From: Acidimicrobiia bacterium
GTDB taxonomy: Bacteria > Actinomycetota > Acidimicrobiia > Spongiisociales > ZC4RG35
NCBI GenBank assembly: GCA_009377735.1
Contig: WHTL01000079.1
Span: 1 to 13,175, forward strand
Direction of reading: 5' to 3'
Length of the DNA stretch: 13,175 nt
Shown here piece by piece: positions 1-7,406 of the stretch. A model generated the notes under the pieces. That model was not told the DNA's origin. It ran no database searches and saw only the letters and a program-made list of their open reading frames with translations. Both the position numbers and the translations under genes were made by a program. Every line of letters starts with the position of its first letter. Positions within the stretch are counted from its first letter, which is position 1.

Positions 1-158
1 GGCTCGAGCCAGATCACCTCGAAGACTCTTTAGGAGATCGTCTCTCTCGACGAGATCCGATGTCGGGTTGTCGTTTCGGATGGGGCAGCCGCCAGCTCGG
101 TCATCTTCTAGGAGGGCGCGGACAACCGAAAGATACGCGTTGGGACTCCGCAGCCGGG
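1..158. other. Left-edge spacer, no supported gene
   Basis: This stretch lies beyond the 3' end of the HxlR-like gene. It opens with the perfect 10-base palindrome GGCTCGAGCC at the window edge. In plus frame 1 there is an open run of ten codons ending in TAG at 31-33, which could be the tail of an upstream gene but is too short to identify. No convincing ORF, RNA gene or terminator was found. Confidence 0.4.
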
Positions 159-494
159 CTAAGGCTCCATCATGTATTGCTCGGCCCATGCGGCCAGAGC
201 TTCCAGCGCCGGGCGGAGGGCTTCGCCCCTGGCAGTGAGCCGGTAGAGCGCCCCGATGGGCGGACCCTGAAGGACCTCGCGCTCCACGAGTCCCGCGTGG
301 GCCAGCTCACCGAGACGGGCGGAGAGCATGCTGTCGCTGAGCGACGGTATGGCTTTGGCAATCTCCCCGAAGCGGGAGGGGCGTTGCATAAGTATCGCAA
401 TGATGAGCCCGGTCCATCGTCTACCGAGGAGGGAGAACACCTCCTGGAAGGACTGGTCGCAATGCAGCTCTGGTTCTGGGACGGAAGCGGTCAC
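159..494 (-). CDS. HxlR-family winged-helix transcriptional regulator
   Basis: This is a 111-residue protein of the usual HxlR size. Residues 17-36 carry the family opening (FSLLGRRWTGLIIAIL), followed by a helix-turn-helix at about 40-68 (RFGEIAKAIPSLSDSMLSAR) and a wing at about 69-88 ending in YRLTARG. HxlR proteins bind DNA as dimers, and several sense electrophiles or oxidants through an N-terminal cysteine; C12 here is in that position, so redox sensing is possible but only inferred. The start is GTG. No Shine-Dalgarno sequence precedes it, but a -10-like TACCAT ends 8 bases upstream, which suggests a leaderless mRNA. The gene is divergent from a DoxX-like gene, with inverted repeats between them, so it probably represses itself and that neighbour. 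Confidence 0.88.
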   Translation of the reverse strand: MTASVPEPELHCDQSFQEVFSLLGRRWTGLIIAILMQRPSRFGEIAKAIPSLSDSMLSARLGELAHAGLVEREVLQGPPIGALYRLTARGEALRPALEALAAWAEQYMMEP

Positions 495-502
495 TTGAGA
501 GA

Positions 503-508
503 ATGGTA
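503..508 (-). promoter_or_regulatory. Possible -10 box for a leaderless HxlR transcript
   Basis: Read on the minus strand the bases are TACCAT, which fits the actinobacterial TANNNT pattern. Eight bases separate it from the GTG start, so transcription would begin at or next to the start codon. No good -35 box was seen; the -35 region falls in an inverted repeat. Confidence 0.3.
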
Positions 509-519
509 GGCGTGGACTT

Positions 520-536
520 GTAGGTTTGCTACCTAC
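520..536. promoter_or_regulatory. Inverted repeat, candidate HxlR operator 1
   Basis: The sequence GTAGGTTTGCTACCTAC has perfect 6-base arms (GTAGGT/ACCTAC) around a 5-base centre. It lies in the HxlR/DoxX divergent spacer, over the expected -35 region of the HxlR gene. Binding by the neighbouring HxlR protein is inferred from position. Confidence 0.45.
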
Positions 537-550
537 TAGGATCTTCCTAG
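536..550. promoter_or_regulatory. Inverted repeat, candidate HxlR operator 2
   Basis: The sequence CTAGGATCTTCCTAG has perfect 6-base arms around TCT. It directly abuts the first inverted repeat, sharing base 536. It sits just upstream of the AT-rich TATCTATAAG (555-564), the likely -10 region of the plus-strand DoxX-like gene, so a bound protein would block that promoter. Confidence 0.4.
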
Positions 551-595
551 CAACTATCTATAAGCAAGGTCACAGAATAGAGAGAGGGACACACT

Positions 596-949
596 TTGGA
601 GATCGCCGCCAACATCCTCGCCGTACTGCTCGGCCTCATGTACCTGGCCCATGGTGTGATGATTCTGCAACGCCATGAAATGCAGGTGCAGAACGCCGGG
701 ACAATCGGGTGGTCCTGGGAACGCTACCGACTGGTCGCCATCCCCGAGATTGCAGCCGCCATTGGGCTGTTCGCCTTTTTCTGGAATCGATGGCTGGCCG
801 CCGCTGCAGCCTTCGGACTGGTGCTGCTGATGATCGGAGCCGCAATCCTCCGAGTCCGCGTCAACGACGAACGCCGCAACATCGGCACCGACCTCACCCT
901 CGCCCTGTTCGCCGCCGTCGTCGGTGTCGTCCAGATACTCGCAATCTGA
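596..949 (+). CDS. DoxX-like four-helix membrane protein
   Basis: This 117-residue hydrophobic protein has four predicted membrane helices at about residues 4-24, 45-63, 66-86 and 98-116. The pattern, with a short polar loop after helix 1 (LQRHEMQVQNAG) and IPEIAAAIGL opening helix 2, matches small DoxX-like proteins. That family includes subunits linked to quinone or thiol redox chemistry, but most members have no known function. The start is TTG, chosen because the purine-rich AGAGAGGGA ends about 6 bases upstream. A TATCTATAAG stretch at 555-564 could supply the -10 box. The gene is divergent from an HxlR-type regulator, a common pairing, and is followed after 2 bases by a second small membrane-protein gene. 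The specific role is unknown. Confidence 0.8.
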   Translation: MEIAANILAVLLGLMYLAHGVMILQRHEMQVQNAGTIGWSWERYRLVAIPEIAAAIGLFAFFWNRWLAAAAAFGLVLLMIGAAILRVRVNDERRNIGTDLTLALFAAVVGVVQILAI

Positions 950-951
950 CC

Positions 952-1332
952 ATGGTCCAGTCTGAATACGTACCAGGTGTCTGCAACATCGGACCGGAGG
1001 AGATCGCACGACGTCGTAATGCTGGCTGGGTCGGCCTCGCCGTCACGGTCGTTGCCTTCGCCATCCTCGTGTGGACCGACGTCAACCCCTGGTGGCGTTT
1101 GCTGCTGTTCCTCCCGGCGGCGTTATCTGCGTCGGGTTTCCTCCAAGGTCACTTCCGCTTCTGCGCCGGCTTCTCACGCGCCGGCGTGTTCAACTTCGGT
1201 CCAGTGGGTCAAACCCATGAGGTCACCGACGATGAATCCAAAGCCCAGGACCGGCGACGAGGCAATCAGATCTCCTTGTATTCGGCCATCATCGGAGTCG
1301 TCGTAGCCACCATCGCCACCGTCATAGGCTGA
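952..1332 (+). CDS. Small three-helix membrane protein with CNIG motif, unknown function
   Basis: This is a 126-residue protein. The N-terminus holds the motif VCNIGPEEIARRR (C11), followed by likely membrane helices at about 25-43, 48-64 and 108-125. A second motif, RFCAGFSRAGVFNFG (C71), follows helix 2, and a charged linker (about 88-107) precedes the last helix. I recall similar unannotated proteins with CNIG near the start and FC...G..NFG in the middle from actinobacteria and Chloroflexi, but know no function. The ATG lies 2 bases after the DoxX-like stop and has no Shine-Dalgarno sequence, so translation is probably coupled. The same frame is open back to 709, but that part lies over the DoxX-like gene in another frame and looks like a shadow. 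The two cysteines could bind a metal or form a disulfide; this is speculation. Confidence 0.72.
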   Translation: MVQSEYVPGVCNIGPEEIARRRNAGWVGLAVTVVAFAILVWTDVNPWWRLLLFLPAALSASGFLQGHFRFCAGFSRAGVFNFGPVGQTHEVTDDESKAQDRRRGNQISLYSAIIGVVVATIATVIG

Positions 1333-1511
1333 CACTCCCTCACCTACCAGAGATTCGTAGGCGCTGCCGATGGGGGCACCTCCGCGAAGAGATCTGGTCG
1401 CGTTTCTCCCTCCGGAGGGGGGAGTACCGGCGGAGCCGGGAAGGGGGCGGTCGATTGCCCCACGTGGACCCCAGCAACCTTTCCCCAAACTGCGGAGGGG
1501 GAACACTTACA
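1333..1511. other. Hairpin-rich spacer between convergent genes
   Basis: This 179-base spacer separates the ends of two convergent genes. It contains several inverted repeats: CTCCCTCCGGAGGGGGGAG (1406-1424, with the core palindrome CCCTCCGGAGGG), CCGGCGGAGCCGG (1427-1439), CCACGTGG (1459-1466), and TTCCCC/GGGGAA arms at 1481-1486 and 1498-1503. There is no U-tract, so none is a standard intrinsic terminator. The spacer may stop transcription from both sides or may be a copy of a dispersed intergenic repeat. No ORF is supported. Confidence 0.45.
1406..1439. terminator. Tandem GC-rich hairpins, possible bidirectional terminator
   Basis: Two adjacent GC-rich hairpins (1406-1424 and 1427-1439) lie between the 3' ends of convergent genes. 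Their position suits transcription termination in both directions. The lack of a run of T on either strand lowers confidence. Confidence 0.25.
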
Positions 1512-3800
1512 TCAGGACTGGATGCCACGGATTGCGGCGGCAGCCGCGACCAGGTTGTTCAGGGCGGGGACGACCTCGTCGTAGTGACGGGTCTTGAGCC
1601 CACAGTCGGGATTGACCCAAAGACGTTCGGAGCCCACCGCACCAACCGCCTTCACCAGGAGGTTCGTCATCTCCTCCACTGTTGGGACACGGGGCGAGTG
1701 AACGTCATAAACGCCGGGACCGACCGACCTGGTGAAATCGGAACCGTCAAGATCATCGAGAACACCCATCTGGGAGCGGCTCGCCTCGAGGCTGATGACA
1801 TCGACGTCCATCTTCTCTATGGCAGCGATTATGTCGGAGAACTCCCCATAACACATGTGGGTGTGGATCTGGACCGAATCGGAGACACCCGACGTCGCCA
1901 GACGGAATGAGGCAACCGCCCAGTCGAGGTACGAGGCCCGGTCCACCTCCCGGAGGGGAAGGAGTTCCCGCAGTGCCGGCTCATCGACCTGGATGACACG
2001 GAGCCCGGCCTCCTCGAGGTCGACAGTCTCGTCACGAAGAGCAAGGGCCACCTGGTTGGCGGTCTCCGCCAGCGGCTGATCGTCCCTGACGAAGGACCAC
2101 GCCAGCATCGTGACCGGCCCCGTAAGCATCCCCTTGACCGGCCGGTTTGTGAGGGATTGGGCATACTGGGACCATTCGACCGTCATCGGGGAGGGTCGGG
2201 ATACATCACCGAAGAGGATGGGAGGGCGGACACCCCGCGACCCGTACGACTGGACCCACCCGTGCTGGGTAGCGACGTAACCATCGAGTTGCTCTGCAAA
2301 GTACTGGACCATGTCGTTGCGCTCGGGCTCCCCGTGCACCAGCACATCAAGTCCGATCTCCTCCTGGAGACGGATCACACTCTCGATCTCGGCCCTCATT
2401 ACCGACTCGTACTCCTCGCGTTCGACCTTACGCGAGGCAAAGTCCGACCTGAGACGACGTATCTCCCTGGTCTGGGGATAGGAACCTATGGTGGTGGTCG
2501 GCAGCACAGGTAGACCCAACGACCTCTGTTCAGACAGTCTGGTCCGGTAGGCGCCCCGGCTTGGACGGCTGCCGGCCAACCCTTCGAGACGTTCCCGAAC
2601 AGCCGCGTTGCGGAGCCGCGATGACCCAAGACGCCGCTCCACAACCGACCGGGCGGCCCCAACTTCGTCGGCAACGGAGTCGGGACCGTCGGTGAGGGCT
2701 TTCTGCAGGACGACAATCTCGGCGAGCTTCTGGCGGGCGAACGCCAACCAGGAACGAACCTCGGGGTCGATATCGGTTTCGGCATCGGCGTCGTAGGGGA
2801 CGTGGAGAAGCGAACAGGAACTGGACAACGCCACAGATCCTGCCAACCCCAACAGTGGCACCACCTTCTTGAGTGCCGTATCGAGGTCGGTGCGCCACAC
2901 GTTGCGACCGTCGACAACACCGGCAACCACGATCTTGTCCGCGAGGTCATGGGCTACCAATGCGACACCTGTCGGTTCCGTTGTGACCAGGTCGAGCGCG
3001 ATCCCCTCGATCGGAGCCGTCGCCAAATGAGGTAGGGCGGGACCGGGGGTCCCAAAGTATGTGGCAACGAGGATCTTGGGTCTCTTCTCCAGACTTCCCA
3101 GCCTCCCATAGCACGCGGTGACCGCCTCCAACTCCCCGGGCGACCGATCCTCGACGAGACACGGCTCATCGAGCTGTACCCACGCCACACCCTCCTCGGC
3201 CAGTTCGGTGAGGAGATGGTCGTACGTGTCCAACAGCGGTTCGAGAAGGTCGAGGGGGTCCCACCCCTGAGGGGCTCCGGCGTGGGGTTTCGACAGGAGG
3301 AGGAAACTCACGGGTCCGAGAATGACCGGACGGGTGGCGATACCCTGGGCCACTGCCTCCCGGTACTCGCCCACGGGCTTGGTGACATCGAGGGTAAAGC
3401 TGGTATCCGGCCCGAGCTCGGGAACCAGGTAGTGGTAGTTGGTGTCGAACCATTTGGTCATCTCCAGAGCGGGAACGGAAGCCCTGCCCCGGGCCATCGC
3501 AAAGTAGGTGTCGAGCGGCGCCAGCCCAAGATCGCTGAACCTCGGGGGTACTGCCCCCAACATCCAGGCGGTGTCGAGGACATGGTCGTAGTAGGAGAAA
3601 GTGTTGCCGGGGATCGTGTCGAGTCGGCCGTCGGCCATTTCCCGCCAGGTGTCGGCCCTGAGGGTCGCCGCCCGCCCCTCGAGCTCGGTCTGGTCGATCG
3701 ATCCGGACCAGTATGACTCCACTGCCCACTTCAGCTCCCGCTGCGGACCGAACCGGGGGTATCCGAGGACAGTGGCCCCGATATCTGTGTCGGTTCTCAT
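1512..3800 (-). CDS. metE: Cobalamin-independent methionine synthase MetE
   Basis: MetE transfers a methyl group from methyltetrahydropteroyl-polyglutamate to homocysteine, making methionine in the cytosol without B12. The protein has 762 residues, the normal full length. The catalytic zinc ligands are all visible: H648 and C650 (HTHMCYGEF), E672 (VISLEASRS) and C733 (VNPDCGLKTR). They are shifted by a constant 7 from E. coli H641, C643, E665 and C726. The N-terminal domain opens with ATVLGYPRFGPQRELKWAVE and carries EMTKWFDTNYHYLVPEL; the C-terminal domain begins near TTTIGSYPQTREIR and includes QVDEPALRE. The ATG lies 2 bases after the nrdF stop, with GGGAG 8 bases upstream inside nrdF, so it is the last gene of the riboswitch-controlled nrd operon. 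MetE is a slow, abundant enzyme, so cells that also have MetH gain by silencing it when B12 is present. Confidence 0.97.
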   Translation of the reverse strand: MRTDTDIGATVLGYPRFGPQRELKWAVESYWSGSIDQTELEGRAATLRADTWREMADGRLDTIPGNTFSYYDHVLDTAWMLGAVPPRFSDLGLAPLDTYFAMARGRASVPALEMTKWFDTNYHYLVPELGPDTSFTLDVTKPVGEYREAVAQGIATRPVILGPVSFLLLSKPHAGAPQGWDPLDLLEPLLDTYDHLLTELAEEGVAWVQLDEPCLVEDRSPGELEAVTACYGRLGSLEKRPKILVATYFGTPGPALPHLATAPIEGIALDLVTTEPTGVALVAHDLADKIVVAGVVDGRNVWRTDLDTALKKVVPLLGLAGSVALSSSCSLLHVPYDADAETDIDPEVRSWLAFARQKLAEIVVLQKALTDGPDSVADEVGAARSVVERRLGSSRLRNAAVRERLEGLAGSRPSRGAYRTRLSEQRSLGLPVLPTTTIGSYPQTREIRRLRSDFASRKVEREEYESVMRAEIESVIRLQEEIGLDVLVHGEPERNDMVQYFAEQLDGYVATQHGWVQSYGSRGVRPPILFGDVSRPSPMTVEWSQYAQSLTNRPVKGMLTGPVTMLAWSFVRDDQPLAETANQVALALRDETVDLEEAGLRVIQVDEPALRELLPLREVDRASYLDWAVASFRLATSGVSDSVQIHTHMCYGEFSDIIAAIEKMDVDVISLEASRSQMGVLDDLDGSDFTRSVGPGVYDVHSPRVPTVEEMTNLLVKAVGAVGSERLWVNPDCGLKTRHYDEVVPALNNLVAAAAAIRGIQS

Positions 3801-3802
3801 CT

Positions 3803-4822
3803 TCAAAACTCCCAGTCGCTGTCGTCGGTGTCCTCTGCCCGACCCATCACATAGGAAGACCCGGACCCCGAGAAGAAGTCGTGGTTTTCGTCTGCTCCGG
3901 GTGAGAGGGCTGCCAGTATCTCGGGGTTGACGGCCGTCTCCTCGGCTGAGAAGCGAGTCTCGTACCCCAGGTTCATCAGTGCCTTGTTGGCGTTGTACCG
4001 CACGAACACGGCCACATCGTCGAAAAGGCCGAGTGACTCGTACAGCTCGCCGGAGTACTCCAACTCCAATTCGTACAGTTCGTCGAGGAGGCTCATGGTG
4101 AAGTCTCTCGCCTCGGCCCTCTCGGCTTCGGTGTACCGTTCGAGCCGCCGTTGGTATTTGTATCCGCTGTAGTACCCGTGCACTGCCTTGTCCCTCAGGA
4201 TGAGTCTGATCATGTCGGCGGTGTTGGTGAGGGTGGCATGACAAGAGAAGTGGAGCGGAAGGTAGAACCCGGCGTAGAGCAGCAACGACGACAGGAGGGT
4301 CGACGACACCTTCCTCTTTAGGGGATCGTCTCCGTAGTAGTGGGTCATCACCTTCCGTGCCCGCTCCTGGAGGACGACGTTGGCAACCGCCCATCCATAC
4401 GCCTCGTCGATCTCGGGGGTGCTGGCCAAGGTGGAGAAGACCGACGAATAGCTGCGGGCGTGCACCGACTGCATGAACGCGATGTTGGTGTACACCGCCT
4501 CCTCGTGATCGGTGCTGGCGTCTTGGATCTGACAGATCTCGCCCACCGTCGCCTGGATGGTGTCGAGGAGGGTGAGACCGGTGAACACTCGCATGGTGAG
4601 GCGACGCTCCTCGTCGGTCAACCGTCGCCATGCGGGGATGTCGTTGGAGAGGGGTACCTTCTCCGGGAGCCAGAAGTTGGCCGTCAGCCGGTTCCAGACC
4701 TCCATGTCCTTTTCATCTGTGACCCGATTCCAGTTGATGGGACGGATCCGCACCCCGGGGTCGTGGCGGAACCCGGGGGGTGTCACCGACTCCACGATGC
4801 TGTCTTCTCGTGCCAATGTCAT
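3803..4822 (-). CDS. nrdF: Ribonucleotide reductase R2 subunit, class Ie (QSK) NrdF, predicted metal-free
   Basis: This 339-residue ferritin-like R2 protein supplies the radical for NrdE. Overall it is a class Ib-type NrdF, with LLDTIQ, TNIAFM.SVHARSYSSVF, TNTADMIRLILRD.AVHGYYSGYKYQ and the NrdE-docking tail DDSDWEF. The metal site is altered. Aligned with Salmonella/E. coli NrdF (offset 20), D87, H121 and H215 are kept, but the three glutamates are replaced by Q118 (CAG, 4469-4471), S178 (TCG, 4289-4291) and K212 (AAG, 4187-4189). The radical tyrosine is present as Y125. This Q/S/K set is the mark of class Ie R2, shown in studied members to hold no metal and to use a tyrosine-derived DOPA radical made with NrdI. 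The ATG was chosen because it matches NrdF N-termini and has GAGGT upstream; 17 bases separate it from the nrdE stop. Confidence 0.93.
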   Translation of the reverse strand: MTLAREDSIVESVTPPGFRHDPGVRIRPINWNRVTDEKDMEVWNRLTANFWLPEKVPLSNDIPAWRRLTDEERRLTMRVFTGLTLLDTIQATVGEICQIQDASTDHEEAVYTNIAFMQSVHARSYSSVFSTLASTPEIDEAYGWAVANVVLQERARKVMTHYYGDDPLKRKVSSTLLSSLLLYAGFYLPLHFSCHATLTNTADMIRLILRDKAVHGYYSGYKYQRRLERYTEAERAEARDFTMSLLDELYELELEYSGELYESLGLFDDVAVFVRYNANKALMNLGYETRFSAEETAVNPEILAALSPGADENHDFFSGSGSSYVMGRAEDTDDSDWEF

Positions 4823-4839
4823 TTGGTGGATACCTCGTT

Positions 4840-7020
4840 TCAGAGCGTGCAGCTCACGCAGTCTTCGATTCCTGTCCCATCGAGAGCATCCTGACGGAGC
4901 CTGATGTAGTACAGGGTCTTGATGCCCTTCCGCCACGCATAGATCTGGGCCTTGTTGATATCGCGGGTCGTGGCGGTGTCCCTAAAGAACAGGGTGCAGC
5001 TCAGACCCTGGTCGACATGTTGGGTGGCAGCGGCATAGGTGTCGATGATCTTCTCGTACCCGATCTCATAGGCATCCTCGAAGAACTCGGCGTTGTCGTC
5101 GGTCATGCCGGGCGCCGGGAAGTAAACCCGGCCGAGCTTGCCTTCCTTTCGGATCTCGATCTTGGCGGCGACCGGGTGGATCGACGCCGTAGAGTGGTTG
5201 ATATAGCTGATCGAGCCCGTTGGGGGCACCGCCTGAAGATTCTGGTTGTAGAGCCCGTGCTCCATGACCGATTCCCGCAACTCCGTCCAATCGGCAGCGG
5301 TAGGGATGTCGATTCCCGCCGAGGCAAACAGGTCCCGCACCCGGGTCGTCTCCGGTTCCCACACGCGGTCAACGTACTTGTCGAAGTAGACGCCGGTGGC
5401 GAAGTCGGATTCGTCGAAACCGTCGAAGGTCACACCCCGCTCTATTGCGAGACGGTTGGATGCCCGCACACAGAAATAGGCCACCGTGTAGAAGTAGATG
5501 TTGGTGAAGTCGACGCCTTCGGGCGACCCGTATGCGATGCCCTGGCTGCCGAGGAACCCGTGGAGGTTCATCTGACCGAGACCGATCGCATGGGACCGGG
5601 CGTTGCCGTTTGCCACTGACGGCACCGAGGAGTTGTCACTCTGGTCGGATACGGCGGTGAGCCCCCGGATCGCCGTTTCGACGGTGTGACCGAGGTCAGG
5701 CGACGACATTGCCTCTGCGATGTTGAGGGACCCCAGGTTGCAGGAGATGTCCTTGCCGACTGTCTCATACCCGATCGAGGGGTCGTAGGTGCTCGGTGTG
5801 TTCACCTGGAGGATTTCCGAGCACAGGTTGGACATGTTGATCCATCCCGGGATTGGGCTCGCCCGGTTGACCGCATCCTCGAACACGACATAGGGATAGC
5901 CCGACTCGAACTGGAGCTCGGCAATCGTCTTGAAGAACTCCCGAGCCGGGATGCTCGTCTTTCTGATCCGAGGGTTGTCGACCATCTCCCGATAGTTTTC
6001 GGTGATGGAGATGTCCGACATGGGCTGTCCAAGTTCCCTCTCCACGTCGTAGGGGCTGAACAGACACATGGCCTCGTTGTTCTTGGCGAGCTCGAAGGTG
6101 ATATCGGGGATCACCACGCCGAGCGACAGCGTCTTTATCCTGACCTTCTCGTCGGCGTTCTCCCTCTTGGTGTCGAGAAACCTCATCACGTCGGTATGAT
6201 GGGCATGAAGGTAGACGGCGCCTGCACCCTGCCTGGCCCCGAGTTGATTGGCGTAGGAGAAGGAGTCTTCGAGGATCTTCATCACCGGCACCACACCGGA
6301 CGCCTGATGCTCGATCTTTTTGATGGGGGCTCCCTGCTCCCGGAGATTGGTGAGTAGGAGGGACACCCCACCTCCCCTCTTGGAGAGCTGCAGAGCCGAG
6401 TTGATCCCCCGTCCGATCGACTCCAGGTTGTCCTCGAGACGCAGAAGGAAACACGATACGAACTCGCCCCGTTGCTTCTTGCCTGCGTTCAGAAAGGTTG
6501 GGGTAGCCGGCTGGAAGCGACCTGAGATCATCTCGTTCGCGAAATTGGTGGCCAGGGCTTCGTCCCCTCTGCCTAGGAAGAGGGCCGTCATAGCCACCCT
6601 GTCCTCGAACTTCTCCAGGTAGCCCTTCCCGTCGAAGGTCTTGAGGGCATAGGAGGTGTGGAACTTGAAGGCTCCGAGAAATGTCTGGAATCGGAACCCG
6701 TAGGATTGGACACCGGTGAACAGCCCTTCTACGAACTCCCAGGGGTACTGGTCGATTACCTCCGCCTCGTAGTAGTCGTTCTCGACCAGCCATTGGAGCC
6801 TCTCCCGAAGTCCCGTGAACGTCACCGTCTGCGGGACCACGTGTTGCAAGAAGTACTGACGCACTGCCTCACGGTCCTGGTCGAACTGGATCCGCCCGTC
6901 GCAGTCGTAGATGTTGAGCAGGGCGTTGAGCGCGTGATAGTCCTTGCGGGACCCTATCGACTCCCGATCGTCGGTGGCGCGGTCGAGTGTGATCACGCCA
7001 CTTGGTGTTGTGTATGCCAA
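4840..7020 (-). CDS. nrdE: Ribonucleoside-diphosphate reductase large subunit NrdE
   Basis: NrdE reduces ribonucleoside diphosphates to deoxyribonucleotides, using a radical from NrdF. With a start at 7020 it has 726 residues, normal for class Ib-type NrdE, and it lacks the N-terminal ATP cone of class Ia. Visible key residues are the redox pair C190 (VSCFLLRLED) and C427 (DISCNLGSLN), the thiyl-radical C400 with E402 (NLCSEI), the radical-path pair Y704-Y705 and the C-terminal CVSCTL (C721, C724) that is re-reduced by a thioredoxin-like partner. The conserved N-terminus DYHALNALLNIYDCDG is intact. I chose the TTG at 7020 because GGAG lies 5 bases upstream; it overlaps nrdI by 28 bases. A GTG at 6996, overlapping the nrdI stop as GTGA, is the alternative, but it has no Shine-Dalgarno sequence. 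The frame is open back to 7134, within nrdI. Confidence 0.95.
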   Translation of the reverse strand: MAYTTPSGVITLDRATDDRESIGSRKDYHALNALLNIYDCDGRIQFDQDREAVRQYFLQHVVPQTVTFTGLRERLQWLVENDYYEAEVIDQYPWEFVEGLFTGVQSYGFRFQTFLGAFKFHTSYALKTFDGKGYLEKFEDRVAMTALFLGRGDEALATNFANEMISGRFQPATPTFLNAGKKQRGEFVSCFLLRLEDNLESIGRGINSALQLSKRGGGVSLLLTNLREQGAPIKKIEHQASGVVPVMKILEDSFSYANQLGARQGAGAVYLHAHHTDVMRFLDTKRENADEKVRIKTLSLGVVIPDITFELAKNNEAMCLFSPYDVERELGQPMSDISITENYREMVDNPRIRKTSIPAREFFKTIAELQFESGYPYVVFEDAVNRASPIPGWINMSNLCSEILQVNTPSTYDPSIGYETVGKDISCNLGSLNIAEAMSSPDLGHTVETAIRGLTAVSDQSDNSSVPSVANGNARSHAIGLGQMNLHGFLGSQGIAYGSPEGVDFTNIYFYTVAYFCVRASNRLAIERGVTFDGFDESDFATGVYFDKYVDRVWEPETTRVRDLFASAGIDIPTAADWTELRESVMEHGLYNQNLQAVPPTGSISYINHSTASIHPVAAKIEIRKEGKLGRVYFPAPGMTDDNAEFFEDAYEIGYEKIIDTYAAATQHVDQGLSCTLFFRDTATTRDINKAQIYAWRKGIKTLYYIRLRQDALDGTGIEDCVSCTL

Positions 7021-7406
7021 AACGTCTCCAATCCTTGTGAGACGGCTCGGACGTCGTAGTCCGTGCCGATGAGCTCGAATCTGTAGAGTTGGGGGACCCC
7101 GCACTTGGCGGATATGACCCTGCCCGCGAGGCAATATGCCTCTCCAAAGTTGGTGTTCCCGGAGGCAATGACACCCCGGATCAGCGACCGGTTGTGTGGG
7201 TCGTTTAGAAAGCGCGCTACCTGCCGGGGCACTGCATTGCTCCAGCGTCCTCCCCCATAAGTTGGGGCAAGGAGCACGTAGGGCTCCTCGACCCGGAGCG
7301 GATCGTCGGATCGTCTCAATGGGATGCGATCGGCCAGGACCTGGAGTCGCTCGACGAAGCGCTTGGTGTTCTCCGAGACGCTGGAGAAGTAAACGAGATT
7401 GCTCAT
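6993..7406 (-). CDS. nrdI: Flavodoxin-like NrdI, radical-generating partner of NrdF
   Basis: This 137-residue FMN protein activates class Ib-type R2. The FMN-phosphate loop is SSVSENTKRF (8-17), followed by PTYGGG (48-53) and GNTNFGEAYC (83-92), all typical of NrdI. In class Ib, NrdI delivers an oxidant, probably superoxide, to a dimanganese NrdF; in class Ie it is needed to oxidise the NrdF tyrosine to DOPA. With the metal-ligand losses in the NrdF of this operon, the second role is the better prediction. The ATG at 7406 has no clear Shine-Dalgarno sequence. It overlaps the stop of a short upstream ORF as ATGA, so translation may be coupled. The reading frame continues upstream through the riboswitch to 7832, but that part has no NrdI similarity and is not coding. 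Confidence 0.94.
   Translation of the reverse strand: MSNLVYFSSVSENTKRFVERLQVLADRIPLRRSDDPLRVEEPYVLLAPTYGGGRWSNAVPRQVARFLNDPHNRSLIRGVIASGNTNFGEAYCLAGRVISAKCGVPQLYRFELIGTDYDVRAVSQGLETFWHTQHQVA

Noticed and set aside
60..509. Plus-strand ORF of 149 codons over the HxlR gene
   Set aside because: It is antisense to a clear HxlR protein and has no family features.
1406..1511. SAM-type riboswitch, because of AGCAACC followed by a C-run and GGAGGGG
   Set aside because: The full conserved core and pairing pattern are missing, and on the matching strand the only downstream sequence is antisense to metE.
1512..4631. One very long minus-strand ORF (1039 codons) suggesting a fused protein
   Set aside because: Only the part from 3800 is MetE; the upstream part overlaps nrdF in a different frame and resembles no protein. 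The MetE start has its own ribosome-binding site.
3803..4822. Ordinary dimanganese or diiron class Ib NrdF
   Set aside because: Three metal-ligand glutamates are replaced by Q, S and K, each confirmed from the codons, so a standard metal centre is not expected.
3803..4822. Inactive, decayed R2
   Set aside because: The frame is intact, all other motifs including Y125 and the docking tail are kept, and the three changes are the specific class Ie set rather than random loss.
7021..7134. Extended NrdE N-terminus from the ATG at 7134
   Set aside because: The extra 38 codons lie inside nrdI in another frame and do not resemble NrdE. A TTG with GGAG upstream at 7020 gives a normal length.
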